Shown one piece after another: positions 53,831-63,752 of a stretch of 64,000 nt of DNA; the stretch's first letter is position 1, and every line of letters begins with the position of its first letter. This stretch comes from Alphaproteobacteria bacterium. GTDB taxonomy: Bacteria > Pseudomonadota > Alphaproteobacteria > Rhodobacterales > Rhodobacteraceae. The notes beneath the pieces are model-generated. The model had not been told where the DNA came from. It searched no databases and saw only the letters and a list, made by a program, of their open reading frames with translations. The stretch is from positions 62,001 through 126,000 of the forward strand of contig JAUHVR010000005.1 of the NCBI GenBank assembly GCA_030424865.1, given 5' to 3'. Both the position numbers and the translations under genes were made by a program.

Positions 53831-54754
53831 TTGCTGCCGCCCATTCATTACCTTGAACACGCCGTTGATGTGCTTGGGCGCGCCGCGGATCTGCACGCCC
53901 AAGGCAAGGCGTTTGTGCTGGTGACCGCTGTCGAGATCAGGGGCGGCTCATCGCGCGAACTCGGCACGCTTGCGGTGATCGCGGAAGATGGAGAGATGTT
54001 TGGCTATCTGTCCAATGGCTGCATTGACCGGGACATTCAGACACAGGGCTTGGCCGCGCTGGCCGAGGGCGCGCCAAAGGTGTTGCGCTATGGCGCAGGG
54101 TCTCCGTTCCTGGACCTGACACTTCCCTGCGGCGGGTCGCTGACCCTTCTGCTGGACCCTGCGCCAGACCAGACGCAGTTGAGCGCAGCGCATGCAGACC
54201 TGGTGGCACGCAAACCCGCGCAGATGCGTTTTTCAGTGCCCGAACAGGAGGTGATGCAGTTTAGATATGCGCCCAAACCCATGCTGGTCCTGGCAGGGCG
54301 TGGCAGTGTCTTTCGCGCCGTTGCGCAAGCTGGACACGCAGCGGGATTTGACTTGGCGCTGCTCTCGCCGGAAATGGAGGATCTTGCCGCCACGGCAGAC
54401 CTTGACCCCCTGCAGTCACACTATCTGAAATCGTCCCGGTCCGATCTTGGCATTGATGTCGACGCCCACTCGGCCTTTCTGACGCTGTTTCATGACCACG
54501 ACTGGGAACCCTATCTGCTGCTTCAGGCACTGAAATCGCCGGCGCGGTTCATCGGATGTCTGGGCAGCCGAAAGACGCATGCCAGCCGATGTGAAAGGCT
54601 GGCTGCGTTGGGTGCCAGCGCTGACGATCTTGACCGCCTTCACGGCCCTTTGGGCCTTGTCGGCTCTTTGCGTCAGGCACCCTTGATCGCGGTTTCCGCG
54701 CTGGCCCATATCACGCAGAGCTTTCCGCGTGTGATCGAACACTGCGGGACATAA
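53831..54754 (+). CDS. coxI: XdhC/CoxI-family maturation protein, TTG start
   Basis: The protein has 307 aa. An XdhC N-terminal domain (VTAVEIRGGSSRELGTLAVI, YLSNGCIDRDIQTQG) and a Rossmann domain (PMLVLAGRGSVFRAVAQAG) end with FIGCLGSRKTHASRCERL. It is a second XdhC-like protein of this cluster, longer than CoxF. The start is taken as TTG at 53831, immediately after the coxG stop, with GAAGAGG upstream. It is the last gene of the cox run and converges with rhaA. Confidence 0.9.
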   Translation: MLPPIHYLEHAVDVLGRAADLHAQGKAFVLVTAVEIRGGSSRELGTLAVIAEDGEMFGYLSNGCIDRDIQTQGLAALAEGAPKVLRYGAGSPFLDLTLPCGGSLTLLLDPAPDQTQLSAAHADLVARKPAQMRFSVPEQEVMQFRYAPKPMLVLAGRGSVFRAVAQAGHAAGFDLALLSPEMEDLAATADLDPLQSHYLKSSRSDLGIDVDAHSAFLTLFHDHDWEPYLLLQALKSPARFIGCLGSRKTHASRCERLAALGASADDLDRLHGPLGLVGSLRQAPLIAVSALAHITQSFPRVIEHCGT

Positions 54755-54790
54755 GTCCGTCGGTCGGTCGTGGCCGGCGACGGGCGGGCG

Positions 54791-56029
54791 TCACCCCCGA
54801 GAGGCGACTTTCGCCTGATAGGCCTCAAGCTCGTTGATCAGGGCAAGGCCAGAGGGCGTTTCAAGACCCGCACAGAATTCGTCCCAGACTGCGCCGAATG
54901 GCATGTCCTTGAACTCTTCCGTCAACGTCAGCCGCGCGGTGAAGTCGAGCTTGTCCTCTGCCGCCCGCAACCGTTCCCACGGCGTCAACAGCGCACGCAA
55001 GAGCGCCTTTTGCATGTTCCTGACCCCAATCACCCAAGCCGCCGTCCGACTGATCGTTGCATCAAAGAAATCGAGCCCGATAAAGGTGCGGTCCAGCAAA
55101 TTCGCACTGACCAGTTCGTGGGCCATGGCCAGGATATCGTCATTCTGCAGGATGACATGGTCGCTGTCCCACCGCATCGGGCGCGAGACGTGCAAAAGGA
55201 TCTGCGGCAGCGACAAGGCCACGGCGCTCAGCTTGTCGGCGATGTTCTCGGTGGGGTGGAAATGCCCCATATCGAGGCAAAGAAGCGTGCCCTTGCGGAT
55301 CGCATAGCCCATGTAGAACTCGTGGCTGCCGACGGTGCAGGCTTCGACCCCGATCCCGAAGAGCTTTGACTCAACCGCGTCGCGCATCATTTCGGGGCTG
55401 TGCTGCACCGCAAGCATCGCGTCCAGCGAAGCTTCCAGCCGCTGCCGCGCGGCCATGCGGTCGATGGGGATGTCCTTGTAGCCATCGGGCGCCCAGATGT
55501 TGTTGACGCAGGTGCTGCCAAGTTCGGAACCGATCCTTGCGGCGATCTCTCGGGTACGTGCCCCGTGTTCGATCCAGAAGTCGCGAATACCCGCATCGGG
55601 ATGCGACAGCGTCAGGTTGTCGTCGGCCTTGGCGTGGGCAAAGAAGGTCGGGTTGAAGTCAAGCCCAATGCCTTGCGCCTTGGCCCAATCCACCCAGGGT
55701 TCAAAATGCCTGTACTCGATCTCGTCGCGGTCCGGAGCCTCGTCGGTGTCCATGTACATCGCGTGCAAGTTCAAGCGGTGCGTGCCGGGGATCATGGAAT
55801 AGGCGAACTCAAGGTCGGCGCGCAACTCGTCAGGGTTTCGCGCCCGTCCGGGATGGTTGCCCGTCGCCTGAATGCCGCCACCCGAGGACCCGGTCTTTTG
55901 CTCGAACCCCACGACATCGTCGCCCTGCCAGCAATGCATCGAGATCGGGACCGTCCCCAGCCGCTTTATCGCGTCATCGGTGTCCACACCCCAGTCTGCA
56001 AAAGCAGCCTTTGCATTTTCGTAACCCAT
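54791..56029 (-). CDS. rhaA: L-rhamnose isomerase (RhaA type)
   Basis: The protein has 412 aa, close to E. coli RhaA (419 aa). Conserved segments are PISMHCWQGDDVVGFE, GGIQATGNHPGRARN, VESKLFGIGVEACTVGSHEF, LLCLDMGHFHPTE and FIGLDFFDATISRTAAWVIG. Metal-binding Glu, Asp and His of the TIM barrel are in ESKLFGIG, MGHFHPTE and SRPMRWDSDH. It converts L-rhamnose to L-rhamnulose. It lies 16 bp after rhaD on the same strand, divergent from the transport operon. Confidence 0.96.
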   Translation of the reverse strand: MGYENAKAAFADWGVDTDDAIKRLGTVPISMHCWQGDDVVGFEQKTGSSGGGIQATGNHPGRARNPDELRADLEFAYSMIPGTHRLNLHAMYMDTDEAPDRDEIEYRHFEPWVDWAKAQGIGLDFNPTFFAHAKADDNLTLSHPDAGIRDFWIEHGARTREIAARIGSELGSTCVNNIWAPDGYKDIPIDRMAARQRLEASLDAMLAVQHSPEMMRDAVESKLFGIGVEACTVGSHEFYMGYAIRKGTLLCLDMGHFHPTENIADKLSAVALSLPQILLHVSRPMRWDSDHVILQNDDILAMAHELVSANLLDRTFIGLDFFDATISRTAAWVIGVRNMQKALLRALLTPWERLRAAEDKLDFTARLTLTEEFKDMPFGAVWDEFCAGLETPSGLALINELEAYQAKVASRG

Positions 56030-56045
56030 GACGCCCCTCCCCTAC

Positions 56046-58148
56046 TCAGCGCGTGAACGCCTGCACGTTGCCGGCGTCCACGTTCAGGATATTGCCGGTG
56101 GACTTGGCCGAGGTCTCGGCGGCGAAGAAATAGCAGGCTTCGGCGATATCCTCGGGCAGCACCGACCGCTTGAGCAAAGAGCGATTGCGGTACATCTCTT
56201 CAAGGCCTTCCTTGTCGGTGCCATAGGTCGACGCCCGCTGGTCCAGCCACTCGCCTTCCCAGATTTTCGAGCCGCGCAAAACGGCATCCGGGTTCACGAC
56301 GTTCACGCGGATGCCGGCTTCGGCCCCTTCCAGCGCAAGGCACCGTGCAAGGTGAATTTCCGAAGCCTTGGCCGTGCAATAGGCCGAGGCGTTCGGGGAC
56401 GCAGCAAGGCCGTTCTTGGAGGCGACGAAGACGATAGAGCCGCCCATGTCCTGCACGCGCATCAGTTTGAAGGCTTCGCGGCTCACGAGGAAATAGCCGG
56501 TGCTCAGGATATCCATGTTGCGGTTCCAAAGCGTCAGCGACGTGTCTTCGACAGGGGCTGACGAGGCGATCCCGGCATTGGACACCAGGATATCGACGCC
56601 GCCGAACTCGACGGCGGTTTCGGCAAATGCCTTGGCAACCGCATCTTCGCTGGTGACATCCATCACGACCGACCGCACCACATCCGACCCATATCGCTGG
56701 GTCAGGATGTCATGCGCGCTTTTCAGGTTGTCCCCGTTGATGTCCGCAAGCACGACACAGGCCCCTTCGGTCAGGTACCGCTCGGCGGTGGCGGCGCCGA
56801 TGCCGCCCGCGCCGCCGGTCACCAGTGCGACGCGACCCGCCAGCGATTTGGGTTTGGGCATGCGTTGCAGCTTGGCCTCTTCAAGAAGCCAGTACTCGAT
56901 GTCAAAGGCCTCTTGTTCCGGAAGGCCCTGGTATTCGCTGATGGCCGAGGCCCCCCGCATCACGTTGATCGCGTTGACGTAGAACTCGCCCGAAATCCGT
57001 GCTGTTGCCTTGTCCTTGGCAAAGGTGATCATGCCGACGCCCGGAACGAGGTAGACAACGGCATTGGGATCGCGGAGCGCCGGGCTGTTGTCGTGTTTGC
57101 AGCGCTCGTAATAGGCCGTGTAGTCCCGACGGTAGGCTGCGATCTGCGCGGGCAGACCGGCAAGGACCTGATCAAGGTTGCCTTTGGCCGGGTCGAAATC
57201 GACGACCAGCGGCCGGATTTTGGTGCGCAGGAAGTGATCCGGGCAAGACGTGCCCAGCGCCGCCAGGGGCGCCATCCCTGCCGCGTTCACGAACTCCAGA
57301 ACCTCGGGGTTGTCGTTGAAATGGCCGACCATGTTCTGGTTGCCGCTGACGAACCCGCGGATGGCTGGCATCAGGCGGCCCGCCACGGCGCGCCTCTCGT
57401 CCTCGCTCATCGCGTCATGCCGGGCGCCACCGAAAGCGGGAACGTTTTCCGTCCTCTCACCCAGCCATTCCGTCGCGCGTTTGATCACGTCGATGGTGGT
57501 GTCGTAGCACGCTTTCGCAGTATCGGCCCAAGTGAAAAGACCGTGGCTTTCCAGGACGACCCCATCGGCATCGGGGTTCTTGAGGCAGAACTCTTCCAGC
57601 CAGAGGCCCAGTTCGTAGCCCGGTCGCTTCCACGGAAGCCACCCGATCCGGTCGCCGAAGATCTCTTGCGTCAGCAGTTTCGAATCTTTCGACGCGGCAA
57701 TCGCGATGATGGCGTCCGCATGGACATGATCCACATGTTTCCTTGGCACATAGGCGTGCAGAGGCGTATCGATCGAGGCGGCGCGCGGATTGAGCTTGAA
57801 GGTGCAGTGCGGCAGGTAGCCGACCATTTCATCTTCGAACGCGACGCCGCGATAGAGCGACTTCAGGGCATTCAGCTTGTCCATGTAAAGCGTCGCGAAA
57901 CCGTCCATTTTCATGGACCCGATGTCCCCGCCGGACCCCTTGACCCACAGCACCTCAACCTTATCGCCCGTCAGGGGATCCGTCTCGGTCACCTTGGCCG
58001 AGGTGTTGCCACCACCGTAATTGGTCACGCGCTTGTCGGAACCAAGCAGGTTCGAGCGATACAGCAGCAACTCCGATTCGCTCATGCCGTTGGCCGCAGC
58101 TTCGTCCCAGCTGTTCTTGAGCAAGGAATTGTCGACGGGTTTCAACAT
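56046..58148 (-). CDS. rhaD: Bifunctional rhamnulose-1-phosphate aldolase / lactaldehyde (alcohol) dehydrogenase
   Basis: The protein has 700 aa. Residues 1-420 form a class II aldolase domain with metal histidines in DHVHADAIIAIA and VLESHGLFTWAD. Residues 435-700 are a short-chain dehydrogenase (TGGAGGIGAATAER, SNAG, catalytic SAYCTAK, C-terminal GNILNVDAG). It cleaves rhamnulose-1-phosphate to dihydroxyacetone phosphate and lactaldehyde; the second domain then acts on lactaldehyde. This fusion is the RhaD of the rhizobial rha locus. GGAGCGCAAC lies before the start. Confidence 0.95.
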   Translation of the reverse strand: MLKPVDNSLLKNSWDEAAANGMSESELLLYRSNLLGSDKRVTNYGGGNTSAKVTETDPLTGDKVEVLWVKGSGGDIGSMKMDGFATLYMDKLNALKSLYRGVAFEDEMVGYLPHCTFKLNPRAASIDTPLHAYVPRKHVDHVHADAIIAIAASKDSKLLTQEIFGDRIGWLPWKRPGYELGLWLEEFCLKNPDADGVVLESHGLFTWADTAKACYDTTIDVIKRATEWLGERTENVPAFGGARHDAMSEDERRAVAGRLMPAIRGFVSGNQNMVGHFNDNPEVLEFVNAAGMAPLAALGTSCPDHFLRTKIRPLVVDFDPAKGNLDQVLAGLPAQIAAYRRDYTAYYERCKHDNSPALRDPNAVVYLVPGVGMITFAKDKATARISGEFYVNAINVMRGASAISEYQGLPEQEAFDIEYWLLEEAKLQRMPKPKSLAGRVALVTGGAGGIGAATAERYLTEGACVVLADINGDNLKSAHDILTQRYGSDVVRSVVMDVTSEDAVAKAFAETAVEFGGVDILVSNAGIASSAPVEDTSLTLWNRNMDILSTGYFLVSREAFKLMRVQDMGGSIVFVASKNGLAASPNASAYCTAKASEIHLARCLALEGAEAGIRVNVVNPDAVLRGSKIWEGEWLDQRASTYGTDKEGLEEMYRNRSLLKRSVLPEDIAEACYFFAAETSAKSTGNILNVDAGNVQAFTR

Positions 58149-58220
58149 GTTGCGCTCCTCAGCAGACAGCCTGGGCCAAAGTAAAGTTGATCAGCAGCGT
58201 GAGGCGGGCGCGGCGCTTTG

Positions 58221-58289
58221 TCAATCCATTTCAGTCAACTTCAATCATGCTGCACTGCAGAATGATTGATTATGATTGTTTTTGATTGA
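58221..58289. promoter_or_regulatory. Six-half-site operator between rhaD and rhaR
   Basis: Three left half-sites (TCAATCC 58221, TCAGTCA 58231, TCAATCA 58241) are mirrored by three right half-sites (TGATTGA 58263, TGATTGT 58273, TGATTGA 58283). All are on a 10-bp period and all are symmetric about base 58255. The array lies between the divergent rhaD and rhaR starts. It is the obvious target of the DeoR-family repressor RhaR. Confidence 0.85.
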
Positions 58290-58334
58290 CTGCGCCAAAG
58301 AATCTGGGCACGGTCTGTCGCCAAGGAGGAGCCC

Positions 58335-59138
58335 ATGCACGAGTCGGAACGCCACAGGATCATTCTGTCCGCTGTCCAGGATCGGGCCGTCGTGACGGTC
58401 ATCGACCTGTGCAACCTGACGGGCGCATCCGAAGCAACGATCCGTCGCGATATCTCGACGCTTCATATGCAGCAGAAGGTGCGACGCGTGCGCGGCGGTG
58501 TCGAAGCGCTGAGCCCTCCGCAATTCGTGGGCCTGGCCGGGCGGACTTTTGCGGTCAACGAAACGCTTCGGATCAAAGAGAAGCAGGCGATTGCGCAGGC
58601 CGCGGTCGAGCTTTGCGAGGACGGCGAACCGATCATCATCAATGGCGGCACGACGACCTTTCAGATGGTCCACCCATTGGCGAACCGGCGATGCCAGGTC
58701 TTTACCAATTCCTTTCCCATCGCCGAACACCTGCTGAAGCATTCCAAGAACACCGTCATGGTGTCTGGTGGTGCCATCTACCGCGAGCAGAACATCATCC
58801 TGTCGCCGTTCGAGAACGACGTGACGCGCAATTTCTATGCCCGCCGGATGTTCATGGGCGCGCAGGGCATCGGCCCGCTTGGGATCATGGAGGCCGATCC
58901 CCTGCTGATCCGGGCCGAGGAAAAGCTGATGGGACAGGCAGACGAGCTGATTGTCCTCGTCGACAGCAGCAAGTTCGAGCAGCGGTCCAGCCTCGTGCTC
59001 TGCGGCCTCGATCGCATTTCGACACTGATCACGGATGAAGGACTTTCGGACAAGGCGGCCGCCATGCTGGAGGCCGCGGAGGTGAAACTGATCGTCGCCA
59101 CACAAGGCGGCGCTCAAGAGGAAGAGGCCGCCTCGTAA
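58335..59138 (+). CDS. rhaR: DeoR-family repressor of rhamnose catabolism
   Basis: The protein has 267 aa. An N-terminal DeoR helix-turn-helix (DLCNLTGASEATIRRDISTL) is followed by a sugar-phosphate-isomerase-like effector domain (INGGTTTFQMVHPLAN, VLVDSSKFEQRSSLVLCGL). It probably senses a rhamnose catabolite and binds the phased half-sites 46-114 bp upstream of its start. AAGGAGGAG precedes the ATG. It heads rhaRSTPQU, as in Rhizobium leguminosarum. Confidence 0.94.
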   Translation: MHESERHRIILSAVQDRAVVTVIDLCNLTGASEATIRRDISTLHMQQKVRRVRGGVEALSPPQFVGLAGRTFAVNETLRIKEKQAIAQAAVELCEDGEPIIINGGTTTFQMVHPLANRRCQVFTNSFPIAEHLLKHSKNTVMVSGGAIYREQNIILSPFENDVTRNFYARRMFMGAQGIGPLGIMEADPLLIRAEEKLMGQADELIVLVDSSKFEQRSSLVLCGLDRISTLITDEGLSDKAAAMLEAAEVKLIVATQGGAQEEEAAS

Positions 59139-59175
59139 TACGGCCAAACGAAACTGTCTTCTGGGAGGAAATGAC

Positions 59176-60174
59176 ATGAAACGTCGGATATTCACTTCAA
59201 TGGTGGCAGGCATGAGCCTTGCGGCCGGCCTTATGGGAACCAGCGCCATGGCGCAGGACAACATGCGCATCGCGCTTGTGGTCAAGGCTCTGGGCATCGG
59301 CTTCTTCGAGGCCGCGGCAGAAGGCGCCGAAGAAGCGGCAGCCGAGCTGGGCAACGTCGAGGTCATCTATACCGGCCCGACCGACACCACCGCAGAAGGC
59401 CAGATCGAGGTCATCAATTCGCTGATCGCGCAGGGCGTCGACGCCATTGCGATCTCGGCCAACGACCCCGACGCGGTTGCACCCGCCCTGAAGCGCGCGA
59501 TGCAGCGCGGGATAACCGTCATCTCGTGGGATTCCGGCGTGAATGAAGAGGGCCGGATGATGCACCTCAACCCGTCGTCGACCGCGCTGATCGGGAACAC
59601 GATCCTGAAGCTCGCCGCGGATCACATGCCTGACGGCGGTCAGGTGGCAATCTTGTCGGCCTCGGCCACAGCCACCAACCAGAACGCCTGGATTGCGGCC
59701 GCCGAAGAGGTCTTGCCGAACTATCCCGGCATCGACCTTGTGGCCACGGTCTATGGCGACGACCTGTCGGACAAGTCCTACCGAGAGGCACAAGGCCTCA
59801 TGGCGTCCTACCCGGACCTCAAGGCCATCATCGCGCCCACGACCGTTGGCATTCTTGCATCCTGCCAGGCCGTCTCTGACGCGGGCAAGATCGGCGAAAT
59901 CAACGTGACCGGCCTTGGACTGCCCTCTGAAATGGCGGGCTGCGTGGCGTCCGGTGCAACCGAAAGCTTTGCGATCTGGAATCCGATCGATCTTGGCTAT
60001 TCCGCCACGATGATCGCCCATGCGCTGGCCTCTGGCGCCGTCGCCGAGCCGGGTGCGGAAATTTCGACAGGCCGCATGGGATCGGTGACGCTGGACGACA
60101 CGAACTCGGCAGCGATGTCGGATCCGTTCACCTATGACGCCTCGAACATCGATCAGTTCAAAGACATCTTCTGA
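59176..60174 (+). CDS. rhaS: Rhamnose ABC importer periplasmic binding protein
   Basis: The protein has 332 aa. A Sec signal peptide (MKRRIFTSMVAGMSL, cleavage near AMAQDN) precedes a sugar-binding type I periplasmic fold (IALVVKALGIGFFEAAAEGA; ISANDPDAVAPAL; ITVISWDSGV). It captures L-rhamnose for the RhaT-P-Q importer. The start has GGGAGGAAATGAC upstream and follows rhaR by 37 bp. Confidence 0.94.
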   Translation: MKRRIFTSMVAGMSLAAGLMGTSAMAQDNMRIALVVKALGIGFFEAAAEGAEEAAAELGNVEVIYTGPTDTTAEGQIEVINSLIAQGVDAIAISANDPDAVAPALKRAMQRGITVISWDSGVNEEGRMMHLNPSSTALIGNTILKLAADHMPDGGQVAILSASATATNQNAWIAAAEEVLPNYPGIDLVATVYGDDLSDKSYREAQGLMASYPDLKAIIAPTTVGILASCQAVSDAGKIGEINVTGLGLPSEMAGCVASGATESFAIWNPIDLGYSATMIAHALASGAVAEPGAEISTGRMGSVTLDDTNSAAMSDPFTYDASNIDQFKDIF

Positions 60175-60243
60175 TCGCGTGAAAAGACATCGGCGCAGCC
60201 CACGCGTTGCGCCGAGATCCCAACGATAAGGCAGACGGGTGCC

Positions 60244-61776
60244 ATGTTGATGCAACCGGACCAGACATCCGAGCAGGTCAGTGCCACAAGCGCGGCCCCG
60301 ATCCTGTCGTTGAACCGTGTGACGAAGGTGTTTCCGGGCGTCACGGCGCTGTCGGAAGTCTCGCTAGAGCTTTTTCCCGGCAGGGTGACGGCCCTTGTGG
60401 GCGAGAACGGCGCAGGGAAATCCACGGTCGTCAAGATCCTGACCGGCATCTATCAGGCGGACGGCGGGCAGATCGAAATCGATGGCCAGCCGGTCCGTTT
60501 CCCGACCGCGCAGGATGCGGGTGACGCGGGCGTGACCGCGATCCATCAGGAAACGGTGCTGTTTGACGAGCTTTCAGTGGCCGAGAACGTCTTTCTGGGC
60601 CATGCGCCGCGTGGCCGGTTCGGCCTGATTGACACGGCTGCGATGGTCGAGAAAGCGCGTGACATTCTGACTGGCATCGGCGCGGAAATCGACCCCCGCA
60701 CCAAGCTCAAGGAGCTTGGGATCGCGAACAAGCACCTTGTCGCCATCGCTCGTGCGCTCTCTATCGATGCGCGGGTGGTCATCATGGACGAGCCCACCGC
60801 CGCGCTGAGCCAGAAAGAAATCGAAGAGCTTTATGAGTTGGTCGAAGAGCTGAAGGGCCAGGGCAAGGCCATTTTGTTCATCAGTCACAAGTTCGATGAA
60901 ATCTTTCGCATCGCCGACAACTACACCGTCTTCCGGGACGGCGCCCTGGTCGGCAGCGGGGCGATCGAGGACGTGACCGAGGCCCAGCTTGTCAAGATGA
61001 TGGTAGGCCGTGACGTCAGCCAGATCTTCCCCGAACGCGACCGCAACGTGGGCGACGAAATTCTGAAGGTTGAAGGCTACGAACACCCGACCGAGTTCGC
61101 CGACATCAGCTTCACGCTTCGAAAAGGCGAAATCCTCGGCTTTTACGGCCTTGTTGGCGCAGGACGTTCCGAATTCATGCAGGCGCTTTTTGGCATAACC
61201 CGGCCCTCGTCGGGCGCGGTCACCATCGATGGCAAGCGGGCCGATATCCGGTCCCCGGCCGATGCCGTTGGTCGCGGGATCGTCTACGTGCCCGAAGACC
61301 GGGGCAAACAGGGTGCGATCACTGCGCTGCCTATTTTTCAGAACGTGACGCTGCCCTCGCTTGGCCGCACGTCAAAGAACGGCTTTCTGCGGTTGGCCGA
61401 AGAGTTCAAGCTGGCGCGCGAGTACACCGAGCGGCTGGACCTGCGCGCGGCCTCTCTGGATACGGACGTCGGCAACCTGTCGGGGGGCAATCAGCAAAAG
61501 GTCGTCATCGCCAAATGGCTGGCCACGCAGCCCAAGGTCATCATCCTCGATGAACCGACCAAGGGCATCGATATCGGCTCGAAGGCGGCAGTGCACGAGT
61601 TCATGGCAGAACTGGCGGCCCAGGGTCTGGCCGTGATCATGGTCAGCTCGGAAATTCCCGAGGTTTTGGGCATGTCGGACCGTGTGATCGTGATGCGCGA
61701 AGGCCGGATCGCAGCCGAGGTTTCGGGCGTCGACATGACCCCCGAAACCCTTGTGCGCCATGCGGCCGGGATCTGA
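60244..61776 (+). CDS. rhaT: Rhamnose ABC importer ATP-binding protein
   Basis: The protein has 510 aa with two ABC domains, as in monosaccharide importers. The first has Walker A GENGAGKST and Walker B VVIMDEPTAALS. The second lacks a full Walker A (GLVGAGRSE) but has signature LSGGNQQKVVIAKWLA and Walker B VIILDEPTKGID. It powers uptake with RhaP and RhaQ. The name follows R. leguminosarum, not the unrelated E. coli symporter RhaT. The gene is 12 bp from rhaP. Confidence 0.95.
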   Translation: MLMQPDQTSEQVSATSAAPILSLNRVTKVFPGVTALSEVSLELFPGRVTALVGENGAGKSTVVKILTGIYQADGGQIEIDGQPVRFPTAQDAGDAGVTAIHQETVLFDELSVAENVFLGHAPRGRFGLIDTAAMVEKARDILTGIGAEIDPRTKLKELGIANKHLVAIARALSIDARVVIMDEPTAALSQKEIEELYELVEELKGQGKAILFISHKFDEIFRIADNYTVFRDGALVGSGAIEDVTEAQLVKMMVGRDVSQIFPERDRNVGDEILKVEGYEHPTEFADISFTLRKGEILGFYGLVGAGRSEFMQALFGITRPSSGAVTIDGKRADIRSPADAVGRGIVYVPEDRGKQGAITALPIFQNVTLPSLGRTSKNGFLRLAEEFKLAREYTERLDLRAASLDTDVGNLSGGNQQKVVIAKWLATQPKVIILDEPTKGIDIGSKAAVHEFMAELAAQGLAVIMVSSEIPEVLGMSDRVIVMREGRIAAEVSGVDMTPETLVRHAAGI

Positions 61777-61788
61777 GGGGGGCGGAAG

Positions 61789-62772
61789 ATGTCAAAACAG
61801 GCTCTCATGTCACGCGAAGTGCTGCTGACCGGCGCGATCGTGCTGCTTCTGGCGATCATCGCCTCGCGCTTCCCGGCCTTTATCACGCCCGGGAACCTGG
61901 CCAATGTCTTTAACGACACCGCACCGCTGATCCTGCTGGCCATTGGTCAGATGATCGTGATCCTGACGCGCTGCATCGATCTTTCGGTCGCGGCCAACCT
62001 GGCGCTGACAGGAATGGTGGTGGCCATGATCAACGTCGCAATGCCAGCCTTGCCGGTGCCGGTGACGATCCTCATCTCGGTCGCCTTCGGCGCGCTTCTG
62101 GGCATGGTCAACGGCGTGCTGGTCTGGAAACTGGCCATTCCACCGATCGTTGTCACGCTGGGAACAATGACGATCTTTCGCGGCTCCATTTTCCTTTTGT
62201 CCGATGGCAAATGGGTCAATGCACATGAGTTCAGCGATCCGTTCAAGGCCTTTCCGAGGACGGAACTTCTCGGCCTTCCGGTGATGAGCTGGTTCGCCAT
62301 CGCAGCCGTCATTCTGTTCACACTTGTGATGACGCGCACCACGCTTGGCCGCGCCTTCTATGCGGTTGGCGGCAACCCGCACGCGGCCACCTATGCCGGT
62401 ATCGACGTGGGCAAGACCCAGTTCTGGGCCTTCACGATTTCCGGGGCGCTTGCCGGGTTGACCGGCTATCTTTGGGTGTCGCGCTTTGCGGTCGCCTTTG
62501 TCGATCTGGCCGGCGGGTTCGAGCTGAATGTCGTGGCCGCCTGTGTGATCGGCGGCGTGGCCATCATGGGCGGCATCGGCACCGTGATCGGCGCCATGCT
62601 GGGCGCGCTTTTCCTGGGCATCATCAGCAACGCCTTGCCCGTCGTCGACATCTCGCCCTTCTGGCAGCTGGCCATCTCGGGCGGTGCCATCATCATCGCG
62701 GTCGCCTTGAACGCGCAGGCCAACCGCGAGAAGGGCCGCATCATCCTCAAACGTGCGGAGCATGCCACATGA
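61789..62772 (+). CDS. rhaP: Rhamnose ABC importer permease 1
   Basis: The 327-aa inner-membrane protein of the RbsC/AraH type has about nine helices, [20 protein letters not shown] and the loop [39 protein letters not shown] is the conserved cytoplasmic motif that contacts the ATPase. It overlaps rhaQ by four bases (ATGA). Confidence 0.95.
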   Translation: MSKQALMSREVLLTGAIVLLLAIIASRFPAFITPGNLANVFNDTAPLILLAIGQMIVILTRCIDLSVAANLALTGMVVAMINVAMPALPVPVTILISVAFGALLGMVNGVLVWKLAIPPIVVTLGTMTIFRGSIFLLSDGKWVNAHEFSDPFKAFPRTELLGLPVMSWFAIAAVILFTLVMTRTTLGRAFYAVGGNPHAATYAGIDVGKTQFWAFTISGALAGLTGYLWVSRFAVAFVDLAGGFELNVVAACVIGGVAIMGGIGTVIGAMLGALFLGIISNALPVVDISPFWQLAISGGAIIIAVALNAQANREKGRIILKRAEHAT

Positions 62773-63752
62773 CCGACACGATCCGTGCCATCCCGGACCG
62801 CCTGCAATCGCCGCTGGAACGGCGCCTGAAAAGCTGGGAAACGCTGCTATTCGCCGTGGCCGTTTCGATTTTCATCGTGAACAGCTTTACCTCGCCCTAT
62901 TTCCTGAACGCCTGGAACCTGAGCGACATGACGTTCAACTTCACGGAAAAGGCGATGATCGCCTTTGCCATGGCGTTGCTGATCATCGCGGGCGAGATCG
63001 ACCTATCCGTGGCCTCGATCATCGCGCTGGCCTCGACCGCCATGGGCGCCGCCGTTCAGGTGGGCATCGGCACGCCCGGGCTGGTGGCCATCGGGCTTGG
63101 GGTCGGGCTTTTGTGCGGGGCTTTCAACGGGGTGCTTGTCACACGGATGGGTCTGCCCTCGATCGTGGTCACAATCGGGACGATGAGCTTGTTTCGTGGT
63201 ATCAGCTACATCGTCCTTGGCGATCAGGCTTATCGCGGCTACCCGTCCGACTTCGCTTTCTTCGGTCAGGGCTATGTCTTTTGGGTGATCTCTTTCGAGT
63301 TGGTGCTTTTTGCACTGATCGCGGTCATCTACTTCGTCATCCTGCACAAAACGAACTTTGGCCGGGCGGTCTATGCCATTGGCAACAACCCGGTCGGGGC
63401 CGAATTCTCGGGCATTCGGGTCGCGCGGGTGAAGTTCATCCTGTTCCTGCTGACCGGGCTCATGTCCGGCGTCGCGGCCATCTGCCTGACCTCGCGCCTT
63501 GCCTCGACCCGTCCATCGATTGCCTTCGGCTGGGAGCTGGAGATTGTCACGATGGTCGTCCTTGGCGGGGTCAGCATCCTGGGCGGATCAGGCTTGATCC
63601 CCGGTGTCGTGATCGCGGCCTTTGTGATGGGGCTGGTGACCTTTGGGCTGGGCCTTTTGAACGTGCCCGGCATCGTGATGTCGATCGTGATCGGCGCGCT
63701 GCTGATCGGGGTCATCGCGCTGCCGCGCCTGTGGGACAAGTGGAGATCGTGA
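62769..63752 (+). CDS. rhaQ: Rhamnose ABC importer permease 2
   Basis: The 327-aa inner-membrane protein of the RbsC type includes [20 protein letters not shown] and the ATPase-contact segment [19 protein letters not shown]. It pairs with RhaP to form the channel. The start is ATG 62769, overlapping the rhaP stop; the frame further upstream lies within rhaP. Its stop overlaps the rhaU start (TGATG). Confidence 0.95.
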   Translation: MTDTIRAIPDRLQSPLERRLKSWETLLFAVAVSIFIVNSFTSPYFLNAWNLSDMTFNFTEKAMIAFAMALLIIAGEIDLSVASIIALASTAMGAAVQVGIGTPGLVAIGLGVGLLCGAFNGVLVTRMGLPSIVVTIGTMSLFRGISYIVLGDQAYRGYPSDFAFFGQGYVFWVISFELVLFALIAVIYFVILHKTNFGRAVYAIGNNPVGAEFSGIRVARVKFILFLLTGLMSGVAAICLTSRLASTRPSIAFGWELEIVTMVVLGGVSILGGSGLIPGVVIAAFVMGLVTFGLGLLNVPGIVMSIVIGALLIGVIALPRLWDKWRS

